From the NCBI GenBank assembly GCA_017647795.1, contig JAGCJX010000020.1, forward strand, positions 1-64,000: a stretch of 64,000 nucleotides of DNA, given 5' to 3'. Both the position numbers and the translations under genes were made by a program. The DNA comes from Bacteroidales bacterium. Lineage in GTDB: Bacteria; Bacteroidota; Bacteroidia; Bacteroidales; UBA932. Position 1 is the stretch's first letter, and the number at the start of each line of letters is the position of its first letter. Shown in pieces: positions 43,826 through 53,300 of the stretch. A model generated the notes under the pieces. The model saw only the letters and a list, made by a program, of their open reading frames with translations, was not told where the DNA came from and did not search any database.

Positions 43826-43833
43826 TACATTTG
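43826..43833 (+). promoter_or_regulatory. -7 box of the M16 peptidase gene
   Basis: TACATTTG lies 56 nt before the chosen ATG at 43890, with a leader of about 50 nt. No clear -33 TTTG is present. Confidence 0.45.
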
Positions 43834-43889
43834 TAGCTAGTTTGCTTGAAAATAGGACTATTAAAAAATACAACTTAATTACACACACA

Positions 43890-46715
43890 ATGAAAAGATT
43901 CTTTAAATGTTTCACTTGGGTAGGTGTGCTGTTCTTTGGCATCGGCCAATTGCTTATGGCGCAACCGGCAGACCCCAACCTCCCGTTGAAAAATGATGAA
44001 TCAGTTCGTTACGGAAAATTGCCCAACGGACTGACTTACTACATTCAACACAATGCAAAACCTGAACAACGTGCTGAATTCTACTTTGTAGCAGACGTGG
44101 GAGCCATCCAAGAAACTCCGGCTCAAGACGGTTTGGCTCACTTCCTGGAACACATGGCTTTGAACGGTTCCAAAAACCTTCCTGGCAAAATGATGTTGGA
44201 CTACTTCCGCACCATCGGTGTTGAATTCGGTCGTAACATCAACGCGGGTACCGGTGTTGAACAAACTTCTTACATGTTCAACAACATTCCGGTTCACCGC
44301 CAAGGCATCATCGACACCGCAATGTTGGCTTTGCACGACTACTGCGCATTCGTAACCAACGACTTTGAAGAAATCAACAAAGAACGTGGTATCATCGTGG
44401 AAGAATGGCGTACCCGCCGTTCTGCTGACTGGCGTATGCACGAACAAGAACTCAACTACTTGTACAAAGATTCCAAATATGCGACTTGTACATTGATTGG
44501 TTCCAAAGAAAACTTGGAAACTTTCAACCCCCAAGAATTGGTTGACTTCTATGAAAAATGGTACCGTCCGGACTTGCAAGCTGTCATCATCGTGGGTGAC
44601 ATTGATGTGGATGCCATCGAAGCTCAAATCAAAGAAATGTTTGCAGACCTCCCGGTTCCCACCACCCCCAACCCGAAAGTATTGTATCCGGTGCCGGGTA
44701 ACGAAGAACCCATTGTCGCTATCCTGACCGACCCCGAAGCTCGCAACACCCAAGCCACCATCTACTTCAAGAGCGAACCGCTCCCGAAAGAATTCAACAA
44801 CTTGGGCGCAGCATACTTGAACAGCTTGGTTGAATACATCATTTCATCAGTATTGAACGAACGTTTGAGTGAAATTTCACAACAACCCGATGCTCCCTTC
44901 TTGGGCGGCGGTGCCGGTTTCGGAGCAATCTGCAACACTTGTGATGCATTCCTCGGCCGTATTTCTACCCGCGACGGTGAAATCCTTCCTGGTTTCGAAG
45001 CGTTGATGGTAGAATTCGAAAAAATGAGACGTTTCGGTATGACCGATGCAGAAGTGGAACGTGCAAAAACCAACTTGATCAACTACTTGGATCGCGCAAG
45101 ACAACGTGCAGAAGGCCGTACCAACGCAGAATTGGTTGACCCGTTGATGAACCACTTCCTCTCCAACGAGCCCTACATGACTCCGGAATACGAATACGAA
45201 GTAGCTTCCGGTTACTCTCAAATGTTGAACGCGATGGTGTTGAACCAAGTTGTAGCTCAAATGGACTTGGAACACAACGCAGTCATCATCTACAACGCTC
45301 CCCAACGCGAAGGTTTGGTTCACCCGACCGAAGCTGATTTCGTAGCAGTTATGGAAAAAGTCCGCAACTCAGAAATCACTGCGAACGAAGAACAAGACAT
45401 TCCGACTGAATTTATGAACGCGGATGGTTTGAAAGGCTCAAAAGTGAAGAAGACCCAAGACGGTATCTTTGGAACCACCGTATGGACCTTGAAAAACGGC
45501 ATCAAAGTTTATTTGAAACACACCGACTTCAACAAACAACAAGTAATGTTCAACTTGTCAACTCCGGGTGGTCGCTCTTTGATCGAAACCGCTGACTTGG
45601 CAAACTTTGAAGGCAACATCTACAGCACCATCATTGGCTCTGCCGGTGTATCTGACTTCAACGTGAACGTATTGGGCAAAATGATGACCGGTAAGAGCGT
45701 AAACGTACACGCCTCCATCGGCAATTACACCCAAAACTTGAGCGGTTCCTTTGCACCCCAAGATATGGAAGATGCCTTCCAAATGCTCTATTTGATGGCA
45801 ACCGAACCCCGTTTTGAAGAAAGCGAAATCCAATCTGGCTTGAACCAATTGGCTTCCATCCTTCCGAACTTGCTGGGCCAACCGAACTTCGTTTACCAAC
45901 GCGAACAAATCGATGCTCTCTATGGTGGCAACGAACGCCGTCAATTCATCAGCGAAGAAATGTTGAGCCAAGTGGACCTCAAACGCATGAAAGAAGTGTA
46001 CTCTTACCTGTTCTCTAACTTCAAAGGTGCAGAACTCGTAATCGTAGGTAACTTTGACGAAGCTGCTTTGAAACCGATGGTTGAAAAATACATTGGTTCA
46101 CTCCCCGTAGCTCGCAAACCCTTCTCTGTAATTGAACGCAACGACAGTTTCGTACGTGGCACCGTAGAACGTCACTTCACTACCCCGATGACCACTCCGA
46201 AAACCACCGTTGGCTTCATCCTCAGCGCTGATATGCCTTACACCTTGAAAAACGAATTGACCATTTCGGCCATGAACTACATCTTGGATGTACTCTACAC
46301 CGAAACCATCCGTGAAGAAGAAGGTGGCACCTATGGTGTACAAGCATTCGGTTACTTGAACCCGAAACCCGAGCCCATGGCATTGTTGCAAATCCAATTC
46401 GATACCAACGAAGAAAAAGCTCAGATCTTGGCGCAAATGGCAAAAGACGGTTTGAGAAGCATTGCTGAAAACGGCGTTACCGCAGCAGAGTTGAGCAAAG
46501 CTACCGAAAACATGTTGAAAAACATTCCGGAAGAACGCATCAACAACCACTACTGGTTCAATTTGATTACTACCTATTTGAACCACGATGCAGATATGGA
46601 CTCCAACAAGGAAGAAATCATCAAGAGCATCACTCCGGAAGATGTACAAGCAATGGCAGCTGCCTTGTTGAACTCAGGCAACTTCATTGAAGTCATCATG
46701 AACCCTGCTAAATAA
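43890..46715 (+). CDS. M16-family zinc metallopeptidase (pitrilysin type), exported
   Basis: 941 residues with a signal peptide (M-K-R-F-F-K, hydrophobic core, L-L-M-A-Q). The inverted zinc motif H-F-L-E-H (about 84-88) with N-G-S-K-N after it marks an active N-terminal M16 domain. A second, inactive-type M16 half follows (about 500-941), as in pitrilysin. The upstream in-frame start at 43707 would run through the GntR gene and is not used. It should degrade peptides in the periplasm. The strong codon bias suggests high expression; it has its own promoter and terminator. Confidence 0.93.
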   Translation: MKRFFKCFTWVGVLFFGIGQLLMAQPADPNLPLKNDESVRYGKLPNGLTYYIQHNAKPEQRAEFYFVADVGAIQETPAQDGLAHFLEHMALNGSKNLPGKMMLDYFRTIGVEFGRNINAGTGVEQTSYMFNNIPVHRQGIIDTAMLALHDYCAFVTNDFEEINKERGIIVEEWRTRRSADWRMHEQELNYLYKDSKYATCTLIGSKENLETFNPQELVDFYEKWYRPDLQAVIIVGDIDVDAIEAQIKEMFADLPVPTTPNPKVLYPVPGNEEPIVAILTDPEARNTQATIYFKSEPLPKEFNNLGAAYLNSLVEYIISSVLNERLSEISQQPDAPFLGGGAGFGAICNTCDAFLGRISTRDGEILPGFEALMVEFEKMRRFGMTDAEVERAKTNLINYLDRARQRAEGRTNAELVDPLMNHFLSNEPYMTPEYEYEVASGYSQMLNAMVLNQVVAQMDLEHNAVIIYNAPQREGLVHPTEADFVAVMEKVRNSEITANEEQDIPTEFMNADGLKGSKVKKTQDGIFGTTVWTLKNGIKVYLKHTDFNKQQVMFNLSTPGGRSLIETADLANFEGNIYSTIIGSAGVSDFNVNVLGKMMTGKSVNVHASIGNYTQNLSGSFAPQDMEDAFQMLYLMATEPRFEESEIQSGLNQLASILPNLLGQPNFVYQREQIDALYGGNERRQFISEEMLSQVDLKRMKEVYSYLFSNFKGAELVIVGNFDEAALKPMVEKYIGSLPVARKPFSVIERNDSFVRGTVERHFTTPMTTPKTTVGFILSADMPYTLKNELTISAMNYILDVLYTETIREEEGGTYGVQAFGYLNPKPEPMALLQIQFDTNEEKAQILAQMAKDGLRSIAENGVTAAELSKATENMLKNIPEERINNHYWFNLITTYLNHDADMDSNKEEIIKSITPEDVQAMAAALLNSGNFIEVIMNPAK

Positions 46716-46737
46716 TCCTGTCCATCAGGTTTTATAC

Positions 46738-46771
46738 AAAAGCGGCCTTGTGCAGACAAGGTCGCTTTTTT
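46738..46771 (+). terminator. Terminator of the M16 gene
   Basis: A 10-bp stem (GCGGCCTTGT / ACAAGGTCGC, one G-T pair) with loop GCAG is followed by T6. Confidence 0.9.
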
Positions 46772-46810
46772 GTATGCAGGTCGGGCGGAACCGTACAAAC
46801 CCGTCGCTAT

Positions 46811-46839
46811 CAAAAAAACGAGACCGGAATCCGGTCTCG
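46811..46839 (-). terminator. Terminator of the deoxyhypusine-synthase-like gene
   Basis: A perfect 9-bp stem (CGAGACCGG / CCGGTCTCG) with a 3-nt loop is followed on the minus strand by seven T. Confidence 0.88.
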
Positions 46840-46863
46840 CTTGTCTTTCAGGCGGTCTTCAGA

Positions 46864-47841
46864 CTACCATCCGAGGATGTATGCGAAGATCAACGGAGCC
46901 ACAATGGTTGCGTCAGATTCTACGATGAATTTCGGAGTATCTACGTCCAATTTACCCCAAGTAATCTTTTCGTTCGGAACAGCTCCTGAGTAAGAACCGT
47001 AAGAGGTAGTAGAGTCAGAAATTTGGCAGAAGTATTTCCAGAGCGGAACATCGTGCCATTCCAAGTCTTGAGCCATCATCGGCACTACGCAGATCGGGAA
47101 GTCACCAGCAGTACCACCACCGATTTGGAAGAAGCCTACGCCTTCGCCACCTGCATTTTCACGATACCATTCGGTCAGGAAAATCATGGTTTCGATACCG
47201 TTTTTCACCAAGTCGGGTTTGAATTCGCCACGGATTACGTGAGCGGTGAAGATGTTGGCAGTGGTGCAGTCTTCCCAAGCGGGAACCACGATCGGAATGT
47301 TCTTTTCGCATGCAGCCAATACCCAGCTGTCTTTCGGATCAATTTCGTAGTATTGTTCCAGAACACCACTACGGATCAATTTGTACATGAATTCGTAAGG
47401 CAGGAGGCGTTCTCCTTTCTTCGCAGAATCTTCCCACACTTCCAACAAGTGACGTTCCAGACGACGGAAAGCTTCCTCTTCCGGAATGCAGGTGTCGGTT
47501 ACACGGTTCAAGTGTTGGTCCAACAACTCTTTTTCTTGTTCGGGGGTCAGGTCACGGTAGTTCGGTACACGTTTGTAGTGGGAGTGAGCCACCAAGTTCA
47601 TGATGTCTTCTTCCAAGTTGTTTGCCGAGCAAGAAACGATGTGAATCTTGTCTTGACGGATCATTTCTGCCAAAGAAATACCCAACTCAGCAGTACTCAT
47701 TGCACCGGCCATAGCCAACATCATTTTACCTCCGCGTTGGATGTGCGCATCGTAAGCTTTTGCAGCATCTACCAACGAAGCAGAGTTGAAGTGACGGTAA
47801 TGGTGCGTGATAAATTGAGAAATAGGTCCTCTGTTTTCCAT
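46864..47841 (-). CDS. Deoxyhypusine-synthase-like protein
   Basis: 325 residues of the deoxyhypusine synthase fold. The N-terminal half includes A-M-A-G-A-M-S-T-A-E (about 43-52), and the C-terminal half has Q-I-G-G-G-T-A-G-D-F-P (about 240-250) and I-T-W-G-K-L (about 292-297); the Lys corresponds to the enzyme-imine lysine of the eukaryotic enzyme (W-G-K-I). V-E-S-D-A-T-I-V-A-P-L matches the closing motif. Bacteria lack eIF5A, so the true reaction is probably NAD-dependent aminobutyl transfer to a small polyamine, as shown for some bacterial homologues; the product is not known here. It is divergent from lysA. Confidence 0.88.
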   Translation of the reverse strand: MENRGPISQFITHHYRHFNSASLVDAAKAYDAHIQRGGKMMLAMAGAMSTAELGISLAEMIRQDKIHIVSCSANNLEEDIMNLVAHSHYKRVPNYRDLTPEQEKELLDQHLNRVTDTCIPEEEAFRRLERHLLEVWEDSAKKGERLLPYEFMYKLIRSGVLEQYYEIDPKDSWVLAACEKNIPIVVPAWEDCTTANIFTAHVIRGEFKPDLVKNGIETMIFLTEWYRENAGGEGVGFFQIGGGTAGDFPICVVPMMAQDLEWHDVPLWKYFCQISDSTTSYGSYSGAVPNEKITWGKLDVDTPKFIVESDATIVAPLIFAYILGW

Positions 47842-47899
47842 ACGATTTATCTTTTTGATTAGACAATAACTATTAATGCGCGAATTTATTAAATTTTCT

Positions 47900-47907
47900 T
47901 AAATTTG
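47900..47907 (+). promoter_or_regulatory. -7 box of the lysA-ffh-folD operon
   Basis: TAAATTTG lies 30 nt before the lysA ATG. Only a TTTA is seen near -33. Confidence 0.45.
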
Positions 47908-47937
47908 CGGGAATTTTAACGCAATATTCGGCGATTT

Positions 47938-49119
47938 ATGTTGAGAAAAGAAAACATCCCTTCGTTAGCAATCTGGGAAACGCCATTCTACTACTACAAC
48001 CTGGATTTGTTGGACCGAACCCTGACGGCTTGTCGCCAAGGCTTGGACCGCTACGGATACAGCGCCCATTTTGCGTTGAAAGCCAATGCAGAACCCCGGA
48101 TATTGGAACGCATCTGCCAAGCCGGTTTTGGTGCGGACTGCGTGAGTGGCAACGAAGTGGCCCTGGCTGTCCGTTCAGGATTTGCGCCGGATCAAATTGT
48201 TTTTGCCGGCGTTGGCAAGTCCGACCGCGAAATCAACATCGCCTTGGAGGCCGGGATCTTCTCGTTCAACTGCGAATCCATTCCGGAAATCGAAGTCATT
48301 GGTGCTTTGGCGGCAGCTCAAGGCAAGACCGCCCGAATTGCATTGCGCATCAACCCGGACGTCGATGCCCACACCCACCACTACATCAGCACAGGCAAAA
48401 AGGAAAACAAGTTCGGCATCTCTCCGTGGATGTTTGAACAAGCCTTGACCGTCATCCGCAACACCCCGTCGGTAGAGCTCATCGGTCTGCATTTCCACGT
48501 CGGTTCACAAATCACCGACTTGTCCGTCTTTGCCACCTTGTGCAAACGGGTCAATGAGATCCAACAATGGTTCGTGGATCGGGGTGTAAAGTTGCCTCAC
48601 CTGAATCTGGGAGGAGGCCTGGGAATCAACTACAAACATCCGACCGAAGATCCGATTCCGAATTTCGAAGGATGGTTTGAACAGGTTTACCGTCACCTGA
48701 CTCCCCTGCCCGGCCAACAAATCCATTTTGAACCCGGCCGGTCCTTGGTGGGACAATGTGGTCACTTGATTTCCCGAGTCCTGTATATCAAAGAGGGATT
48801 GGAAAAACGGTTCCTGATTTTGGATGCCGGCATGAACGACTTGATTCGTCCTGCCTTGTATCAGGCTCATCACCGAATTGAGAACCTCTCGGCAAGCAAC
48901 CGCACCGATTGGAACCCGGATGCAGAAACACTTCGCTACGAAGTGGTCGGCCCCGTCTGCGAATCGTCAGACCTCTGGGCACCCGAAGTGGACCTGCCGA
49001 TTTCCCAACGTGGCGATTTGGTTGCCCTGCACAGTTCCGGAGCCTACGGCCAGGTAATGGGAATGCGCTACAACCAACGCGACTTGGCCCCGGCACATTA
49101 CTCCGATGAATTGGCATAA
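47938..49119 (+). CDS. lysA: Diaminopimelate decarboxylase
   Basis: The last enzyme of lysine synthesis, a PLP enzyme converting meso-diaminopimelate to lysine, 393 residues. The PLP lysine is in H-F-A-L-K-A-N-A (about 42-49), H-F-H-V-G-S-Q near 186 and N-L-G-G-G-L-G near 222 are typical of the barrel, and the substrate loop has E-P-G-R-S-L-V. It starts a lysA-ffh-folD group with short gaps (46 and 32 bp). The divergent deoxyhypusine-synthase-like gene may use lysine-derived or spermidine-type amines, but no functional link is shown. Confidence 0.95.
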   Translation: MLRKENIPSLAIWETPFYYYNLDLLDRTLTACRQGLDRYGYSAHFALKANAEPRILERICQAGFGADCVSGNEVALAVRSGFAPDQIVFAGVGKSDREINIALEAGIFSFNCESIPEIEVIGALAAAQGKTARIALRINPDVDAHTHHYISTGKKENKFGISPWMFEQALTVIRNTPSVELIGLHFHVGSQITDLSVFATLCKRVNEIQQWFVDRGVKLPHLNLGGGLGINYKHPTEDPIPNFEGWFEQVYRHLTPLPGQQIHFEPGRSLVGQCGHLISRVLYIKEGLEKRFLILDAGMNDLIRPALYQAHHRIENLSASNRTDWNPDAETLRYEVVGPVCESSDLWAPEVDLPISQRGDLVALHSSGAYGQVMGMRYNQRDLAPAHYSDELA

Positions 49120-49165
49120 CCGATAGAACAAATAGAAATAAAACGATATAAACGAAGAGAAAGAT

Positions 49166-50503
49166 ATGTTTGAGAACCTGATTGACAAACTGGAGCACTC
49201 GTTCAAGCTCATCAAAGGACAAGGCAAGATCACCGAAATCAACATCGCGGAAACCCTCAAAGAGGTTCGCCGTGCTTTGTTGGATGCCGACGTAAGCTAT
49301 AAAATTGCAAAATCGTTCTGCGACGATGTGAAGCAAAAAGCCTTGGGACAAGACGTCTTGAAAGCGGTTCGTCCGGACCAAATGATGATCAAGATCGTCC
49401 ACGACGAACTCACCTCATTGATGGGTAGCGAAGCCTCAGACATCAACATCAAAGGCAACCCCGGCGTTGTTTTGGTTTCGGGTTTGCAAGGTTCCGGTAA
49501 AACCACCTTCTCCGGAAAACTGGCTTTGAACTGCAAAACCAAACGCGGTTTGAAAGTCATGTTGGTAGCCGGTGACGTGTATCGCCCTGCGGCAATCGAC
49601 CAATTGAAAGTGTTGGGAGAACAAGTGGGTGTATTCGTTTATAGCGAAGATGGCGTAAAAGACCCGGTTGCCATTGCACAAAACGCAATTGCGTTGGCAA
49701 AACGGGAAGGCTACTCTCTGGTCATCGTCGATACCGCCGGTCGTCTGGCCATCGACGAAGAAATGATGCGTGAAATCGAAAATGTCAAAGAAGCCGTTCG
49801 ACCGACCGAAACCTTGTTCGTCGTGGATGCGATGACCGGTCAGGATGCTGTGGAAACTGCCCGCGTCTTCAACGAACGCCTGGACTTTGACGGCGTTGTA
49901 TTGACCAAGATGGACGGTGATACCCGCGGGGGTGCGGCCCTCTCCATCAAAGCCGTCGTTCACAAACCCATCAAATTCATCTCTGCCGGTGAAAAGATGG
50001 AAGCCTTGGATGTATTCCACCCGAAACGGATTGCTGACCGGATCTTGGGCATGGGTGACATCGTTTCCTTGGTAGAAAAGGCACAAGAACAATTCGACGA
50101 AGAAGAAGCTCGCAAACTCCAAAAGAAATTGGTGAAAGACCAATTTACCTTGTGGGACTTCTACGAACAAATCCAATCCATCAAGAAGATGGGGAACATC
50201 AAGGACCTGGCCTCCATGATCCCGGGTGTGGGCAAAGCCCTCAAAGATGTGGACATCGACAACAACTCATTCAAAGGCATCGAAGCCATCATCTTGTCCA
50301 TGACCCCGTACGAACGCGAAAACCCCCAAATCATCAACGGAAGCCGTCGTCGTCGGATTGCTGACGGTAGCGGTACCAGCATCAACGAAGTGAACCGCCT
50401 GCTCAAACAATTCGAAGACACCCGAAAAGTAATGAAGACGGTAGCCGGAGGTGGCATGCGCAAAGCGATGCAAATGGCCCGCACAGCCAAACACAGAAGA
50501 TAA
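49166..50503 (+). CDS. ffh: Signal recognition particle GTPase Ffh
   Basis: The SRP54 homologue that delivers nascent membrane proteins to FtsY and SecYEG, 445 residues. The N domain is followed by the G domain with G-L-Q-G-S-G-K-T-T (about 106-114), D-T-A-G-R (about 189-193) and T-K-M-D-G-D (about 247-252). A methionine-rich M domain ends the protein (M-R-K-A-M-Q-M-A). No SRP RNA gene was found in the window. Confidence 0.97.
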   Translation: MFENLIDKLEHSFKLIKGQGKITEINIAETLKEVRRALLDADVSYKIAKSFCDDVKQKALGQDVLKAVRPDQMMIKIVHDELTSLMGSEASDINIKGNPGVVLVSGLQGSGKTTFSGKLALNCKTKRGLKVMLVAGDVYRPAAIDQLKVLGEQVGVFVYSEDGVKDPVAIAQNAIALAKREGYSLVIVDTAGRLAIDEEMMREIENVKEAVRPTETLFVVDAMTGQDAVETARVFNERLDFDGVVLTKMDGDTRGGAALSIKAVVHKPIKFISAGEKMEALDVFHPKRIADRILGMGDIVSLVEKAQEQFDEEEARKLQKKLVKDQFTLWDFYEQIQSIKKMGNIKDLASMIPGVGKALKDVDIDNNSFKGIEAIILSMTPYERENPQIINGSRRRRIADGSGTSINEVNRLLKQFEDTRKVMKTVAGGGMRKAMQMARTAKHRR

Positions 50504-50535
50504 TTGATCACTCAAAGCATAAGACCGAACGAACT

Positions 50536-51411
50536 ATGATTCTGATTAACGGAAAAGAAACTGCCGCGAACCTCAAAAAAGAGATCGCGAAAAAGGTGGA
50601 AGACCGCCTGGCAGCAGGCAAACGCGCACCCCACTTGGTTGCCATTTTGGTCGGCAACAATGGAGCGAGCATGACCTATGTCGCCAACAAAGAAAAGGCC
50701 TGTCAACAAGTAGGTTTCAAATCCTCCGTCTTGACCTATCCGGACACCATCACCCAAGACGAGTTGATTGCTGAGATCCAAAAACTCAACAACGACCCGA
50801 CCGTTGACGGTTTCATTGTCCAACTTCCGTTGCCCAAACACATCGACGAACAAAGTGTGATCGAATCCATCGATCCCAGCAAAGATGTGGACGGTTTCCA
50901 CTCCGTGAACGTAGGTAACATGACCTTGGGTCTCCCCTGCTTTGTCTCTGCAACGCCGCACGGAATCATGGAGTTGCTCAAAGCCTACAACATCGAAACC
51001 AAAGGCAAACACTGTGTCATCTTGGGCCGCAGCAATATCGTAGGCCGTCCGATGGCCAACTTGCTCTCGCAAAAAACTTATCCGGGCAACTGCACCGTGA
51101 CCGTTTGCCACAGCTTGACCCCGAACATCAAGGATTTGACCCTGCAAGCCGACATCATCATTGCTGCCATCGGTGTTCCGGAATTCTTGAAAGGAGACAT
51201 GGTGAAAGAGGGTGCTACCGTGATTGACGTAGGCATCACCCGTATCCCGGCAGACAACGAAAAAGGCTACCGCATTGTCGGTGACGTGGCCTTCGACGAA
51301 GTGGCTCCCAAATGTTCCCACATCACCCCCGTTCCCGGTGGTGTCGGCCCGATGACCATCATCTCGTTGATGGAAAACACCTTGCGTGCTGCAGAAATTA
51401 ACGAAAAATAA
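50536..51411 (+). CDS. folD: Methylenetetrahydrofolate dehydrogenase/cyclohydrolase
   Basis: A bifunctional enzyme of one-carbon metabolism, 291 residues, using NADP to convert methylene-THF to formyl-THF. Y-V-A-N-K-E-K-A-C carries the catalytic Lys (near 56), and [19 protein letters not shown] and [11 protein letters not shown] are the family motifs. It is the last gene of the lysA-ffh-folD group; a tetranucleotide repeat and a terminator follow. Confidence 0.97.
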   Translation: MILINGKETAANLKKEIAKKVEDRLAAGKRAPHLVAILVGNNGASMTYVANKEKACQQVGFKSSVLTYPDTITQDELIAEIQKLNNDPTVDGFIVQLPLPKHIDEQSVIESIDPSKDVDGFHSVNVGNMTLGLPCFVSATPHGIMELLKAYNIETKGKHCVILGRSNIVGRPMANLLSQKTYPGNCTVTVCHSLTPNIKDLTLQADIIIAAIGVPEFLKGDMVKEGATVIDVGITRIPADNEKGYRIVGDVAFDEVAPKCSHITPVPGGVGPMTIISLMENTLRAAEINEK

Positions 51412-51420
51412 CCTCTATTC

Positions 51421-51443
51421 AAGAAAGAAAGAAAGAAAGAAAG
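51421..51443. repeat. AAGA tetranucleotide repeat
   Basis: Five AAGA units plus AAG just after the folD stop codon, running into the terminator stem. It lies outside coding sequence. Confidence 0.9.
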
Positions 51444-51477
51444 GGGGATGACCGCAAAACTCGGCCATCCCCTTTTC
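51442..51477. terminator. Bidirectional terminator between folD and nhaD
   Basis: GGGGATG and CCG pair with CGG and CATCCCC (one mismatch, loop CAAAACT). T-rich tracts lie on both sides, so it can serve both convergent genes. Confidence 0.8.
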
Positions 51478-51495
51478 TGTTTTCATACTGTTCCT

Positions 51496-52836
51496 CTACA
51501 CGGTCATCCAAAAGAGGGACTCCAAGTAAATGACAACGACTCCTGCAAGATAGCCCAGCAAAGCCAACAAACTTACATGCTTGAAATACCAACCAAAGTC
51601 GATCCTCTCAAGACCCATTGCAATAACCCCTGCTGCAGAACCGATGATCAGGATACTTCCCCCTACACCCGCACAATAAGTCAACAGCAACCAGAACAAT
51701 CCATTTTGTGCAAATGCTTGCAGATAAGCGGGGTCGGCACTGGCCGCAATCACCTCCGGCGAAGCGATGGGATACATACCCATACAGCCGGCCACCAAAG
51801 GCACGTTATCCACCACCGAAGACAGCATACCCACCGCTGTGGAAATGGTAAACACCTCGTGCACATTCTGGTCCAAATAATTGGCTACTGATCCAAGAAT
51901 CCCAGCACTCTGCAGGCCTGCAACAGACATCAAAATACCCAAGAAAAAGAGAATCGTAGGCATATCGATGTGTTTCAATACTTTCGAAACCCGGTTCTTG
52001 ATGCTCTCCTCAATCTCCCGCTTCCGACCGTACACAATCTCGGTAATCACCCACAATCCACCCAGCACAAACATCACACCCACATACGGCGGCAATCCCG
52101 TCAAAGTTTTGAAGACGGGAACCGAAAGCAGGCCCAAAACACCGGCAAAAAAGATTCCCCGGCTGAAACGTTTGCCGACACCTTGGGGCAAACGGAGTTC
52201 CAGAGGCTGCGACGAAAGGTTGTCTCCATGACTTTTCCGGAATTGGAACGAGGTAATGAAGAGGGGAACAAACAAAGAAACCAGACAAGGCAAAACCAAA
52301 TATGCCATCAAAGGCACCGTGGTCACATGGCCCCGCATCCAGAGCATGATGGTCGTGACATCGCCAATCGGTGACCAGGCGCCCCCACTGTTGGCAGCAA
52401 TGATGATAATACCAGAAAAAATCCAGCGGTCCTGGGGTTTGGCAATGATTTTTCGAAGCATCATAATCATGACAATGGTGGTTGTCATATTGTCGAGCAC
52501 GGCGGACATAAAAAATGTAATGCCTGCCATCAGCCAAAGGAGGCGGAATTTATTGCGGGTCGTGATGTACTGGGTAATGATGTAGAATCCTCCATGCATA
52601 TCAATGAGGTCAACGATTGTCATCGCACCGATGAGAAACAGCAGTGTCTCACAGGTACTACCCAAGTGTTCCATCAATTGGGCCCCGGTATCTGCCTGCG
52701 GGCCCATCAGGGCATAGACCGACCAAATCAGCCCGAACATCACGAGCGAAGAAGCGGCCTTATCAATTTTAAGTTTGTGCTCAAGCGCAATGCACGCATA
52801 ACCGAGCACAAAGATTACAATTATCCATGTTATCAT
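51496..52836 (-). CDS. nhaD: Na+/H+ antiporter, NhaD type
   Basis: 446 residues with about eleven or twelve membrane helices, of the ion transporter superfamily NhaD group. D-N-M-T-T-T-I-V-M (near 113), N-S-G-G-A-W-S-P-I-G-D-V-T-T (near 149) and S-S-V-V-D-N-V-P-L-V-A (near 336) are the paired conserved loops of this family. It expels Na+ using the proton gradient, or the reverse. It stands alone, convergent with folD. Confidence 0.93.
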   Translation of the reverse strand: MITWIIVIFVLGYACIALEHKLKIDKAASSLVMFGLIWSVYALMGPQADTGAQLMEHLGSTCETLLFLIGAMTIVDLIDMHGGFYIITQYITTRNKFRLLWLMAGITFFMSAVLDNMTTTIVMIMMLRKIIAKPQDRWIFSGIIIIAANSGGAWSPIGDVTTIMLWMRGHVTTVPLMAYLVLPCLVSLFVPLFITSFQFRKSHGDNLSSQPLELRLPQGVGKRFSRGIFFAGVLGLLSVPVFKTLTGLPPYVGVMFVLGGLWVITEIVYGRKREIEESIKNRVSKVLKHIDMPTILFFLGILMSVAGLQSAGILGSVANYLDQNVHEVFTISTAVGMLSSVVDNVPLVAGCMGMYPIASPEVIAASADPAYLQAFAQNGLFWLLLTYCAGVGGSILIIGSAAGVIAMGLERIDFGWYFKHVSLLALLGYLAGVVVIYLESLFWMTV

Positions 52837-52912
52837 TTGTGATCCGTTTTAAGTTAAGAAATGTGTTCAGAAAATAGTTCGCGAGAACCGCAATCAGCAA
52901 ACGGTTACGGAC

Positions 52913-53290
52913 CTAAATGATAATTCGCTCCAACGCATAGACATATTTGTCCACGCTTCTGGACGCAAGAATGAAAAGGTGGCTACGGTATTTATAATAG
53001 AGAAGGGGCTTTGCAAAACAAGCCCCTTGTTTTTCTTTACGGGCAGCGCCGTGAGACGAAAAGGAATGCGACTTCCCTCCCTTCGTTCTTGAAACAGGAT
53101 CCAAAACCGGACTCGGAAGGGTTGCAGAAACGACGGCATCACCAGGGGTAAAGACACCCGACAAGTTATCGTCCGCAGATGAGACCACGTTCTCCTGCCA
53201 ACATGAAACACTGGATTCTACAGACGCAGAGCGCTCGGAGACTACCGAACCCAGAACCAGGATTGCTAACAGGAATACCAACTTTTTCAC
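52913..53290 (-). CDS. Small secreted protein of unknown function, GTG start
   Basis: 125 residues beginning at a GTG (53290), which gives a clean signal sequence: M-K-K-L-V-F-L-L-A-I-L-V-L-G, then a Ser-rich stretch. No ATG places it so well; a longer in-frame ATG start (53335) lies inside the DUF4301 gene. The mature part has C-W-Q-E, a basic patch near 80 (K-E-K-Q-G) and a C-terminal Y-V-Y-A-L-E-R-I-I-I. It starts 10 bp after the DUF4301 stop and is probably its operon partner. No family is recognised. Confidence 0.55.
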   Translation of the reverse strand: MKKLVFLLAILVLGSVVSERSASVESSVSCWQENVVSSADDNLSGVFTPGDAVVSATLPSPVLDPVSRTKGGKSHSFSSHGAARKEKQGACFAKPLLYYKYRSHLFILASRSVDKYVYALERIII

Positions 53291-53300
53291 GGCACAAATT

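Noticed and set aside
43707-43889. N-terminal extension of the M16 peptidase
   Set aside because: It would overlap the GntR coding sequence and hide the signal peptide that begins at 43890.
46864-47841. A true deoxyhypusine synthase acting on eIF5A
   Set aside because: The bacterial host lacks that substrate; fold similarity alone does not support the name.
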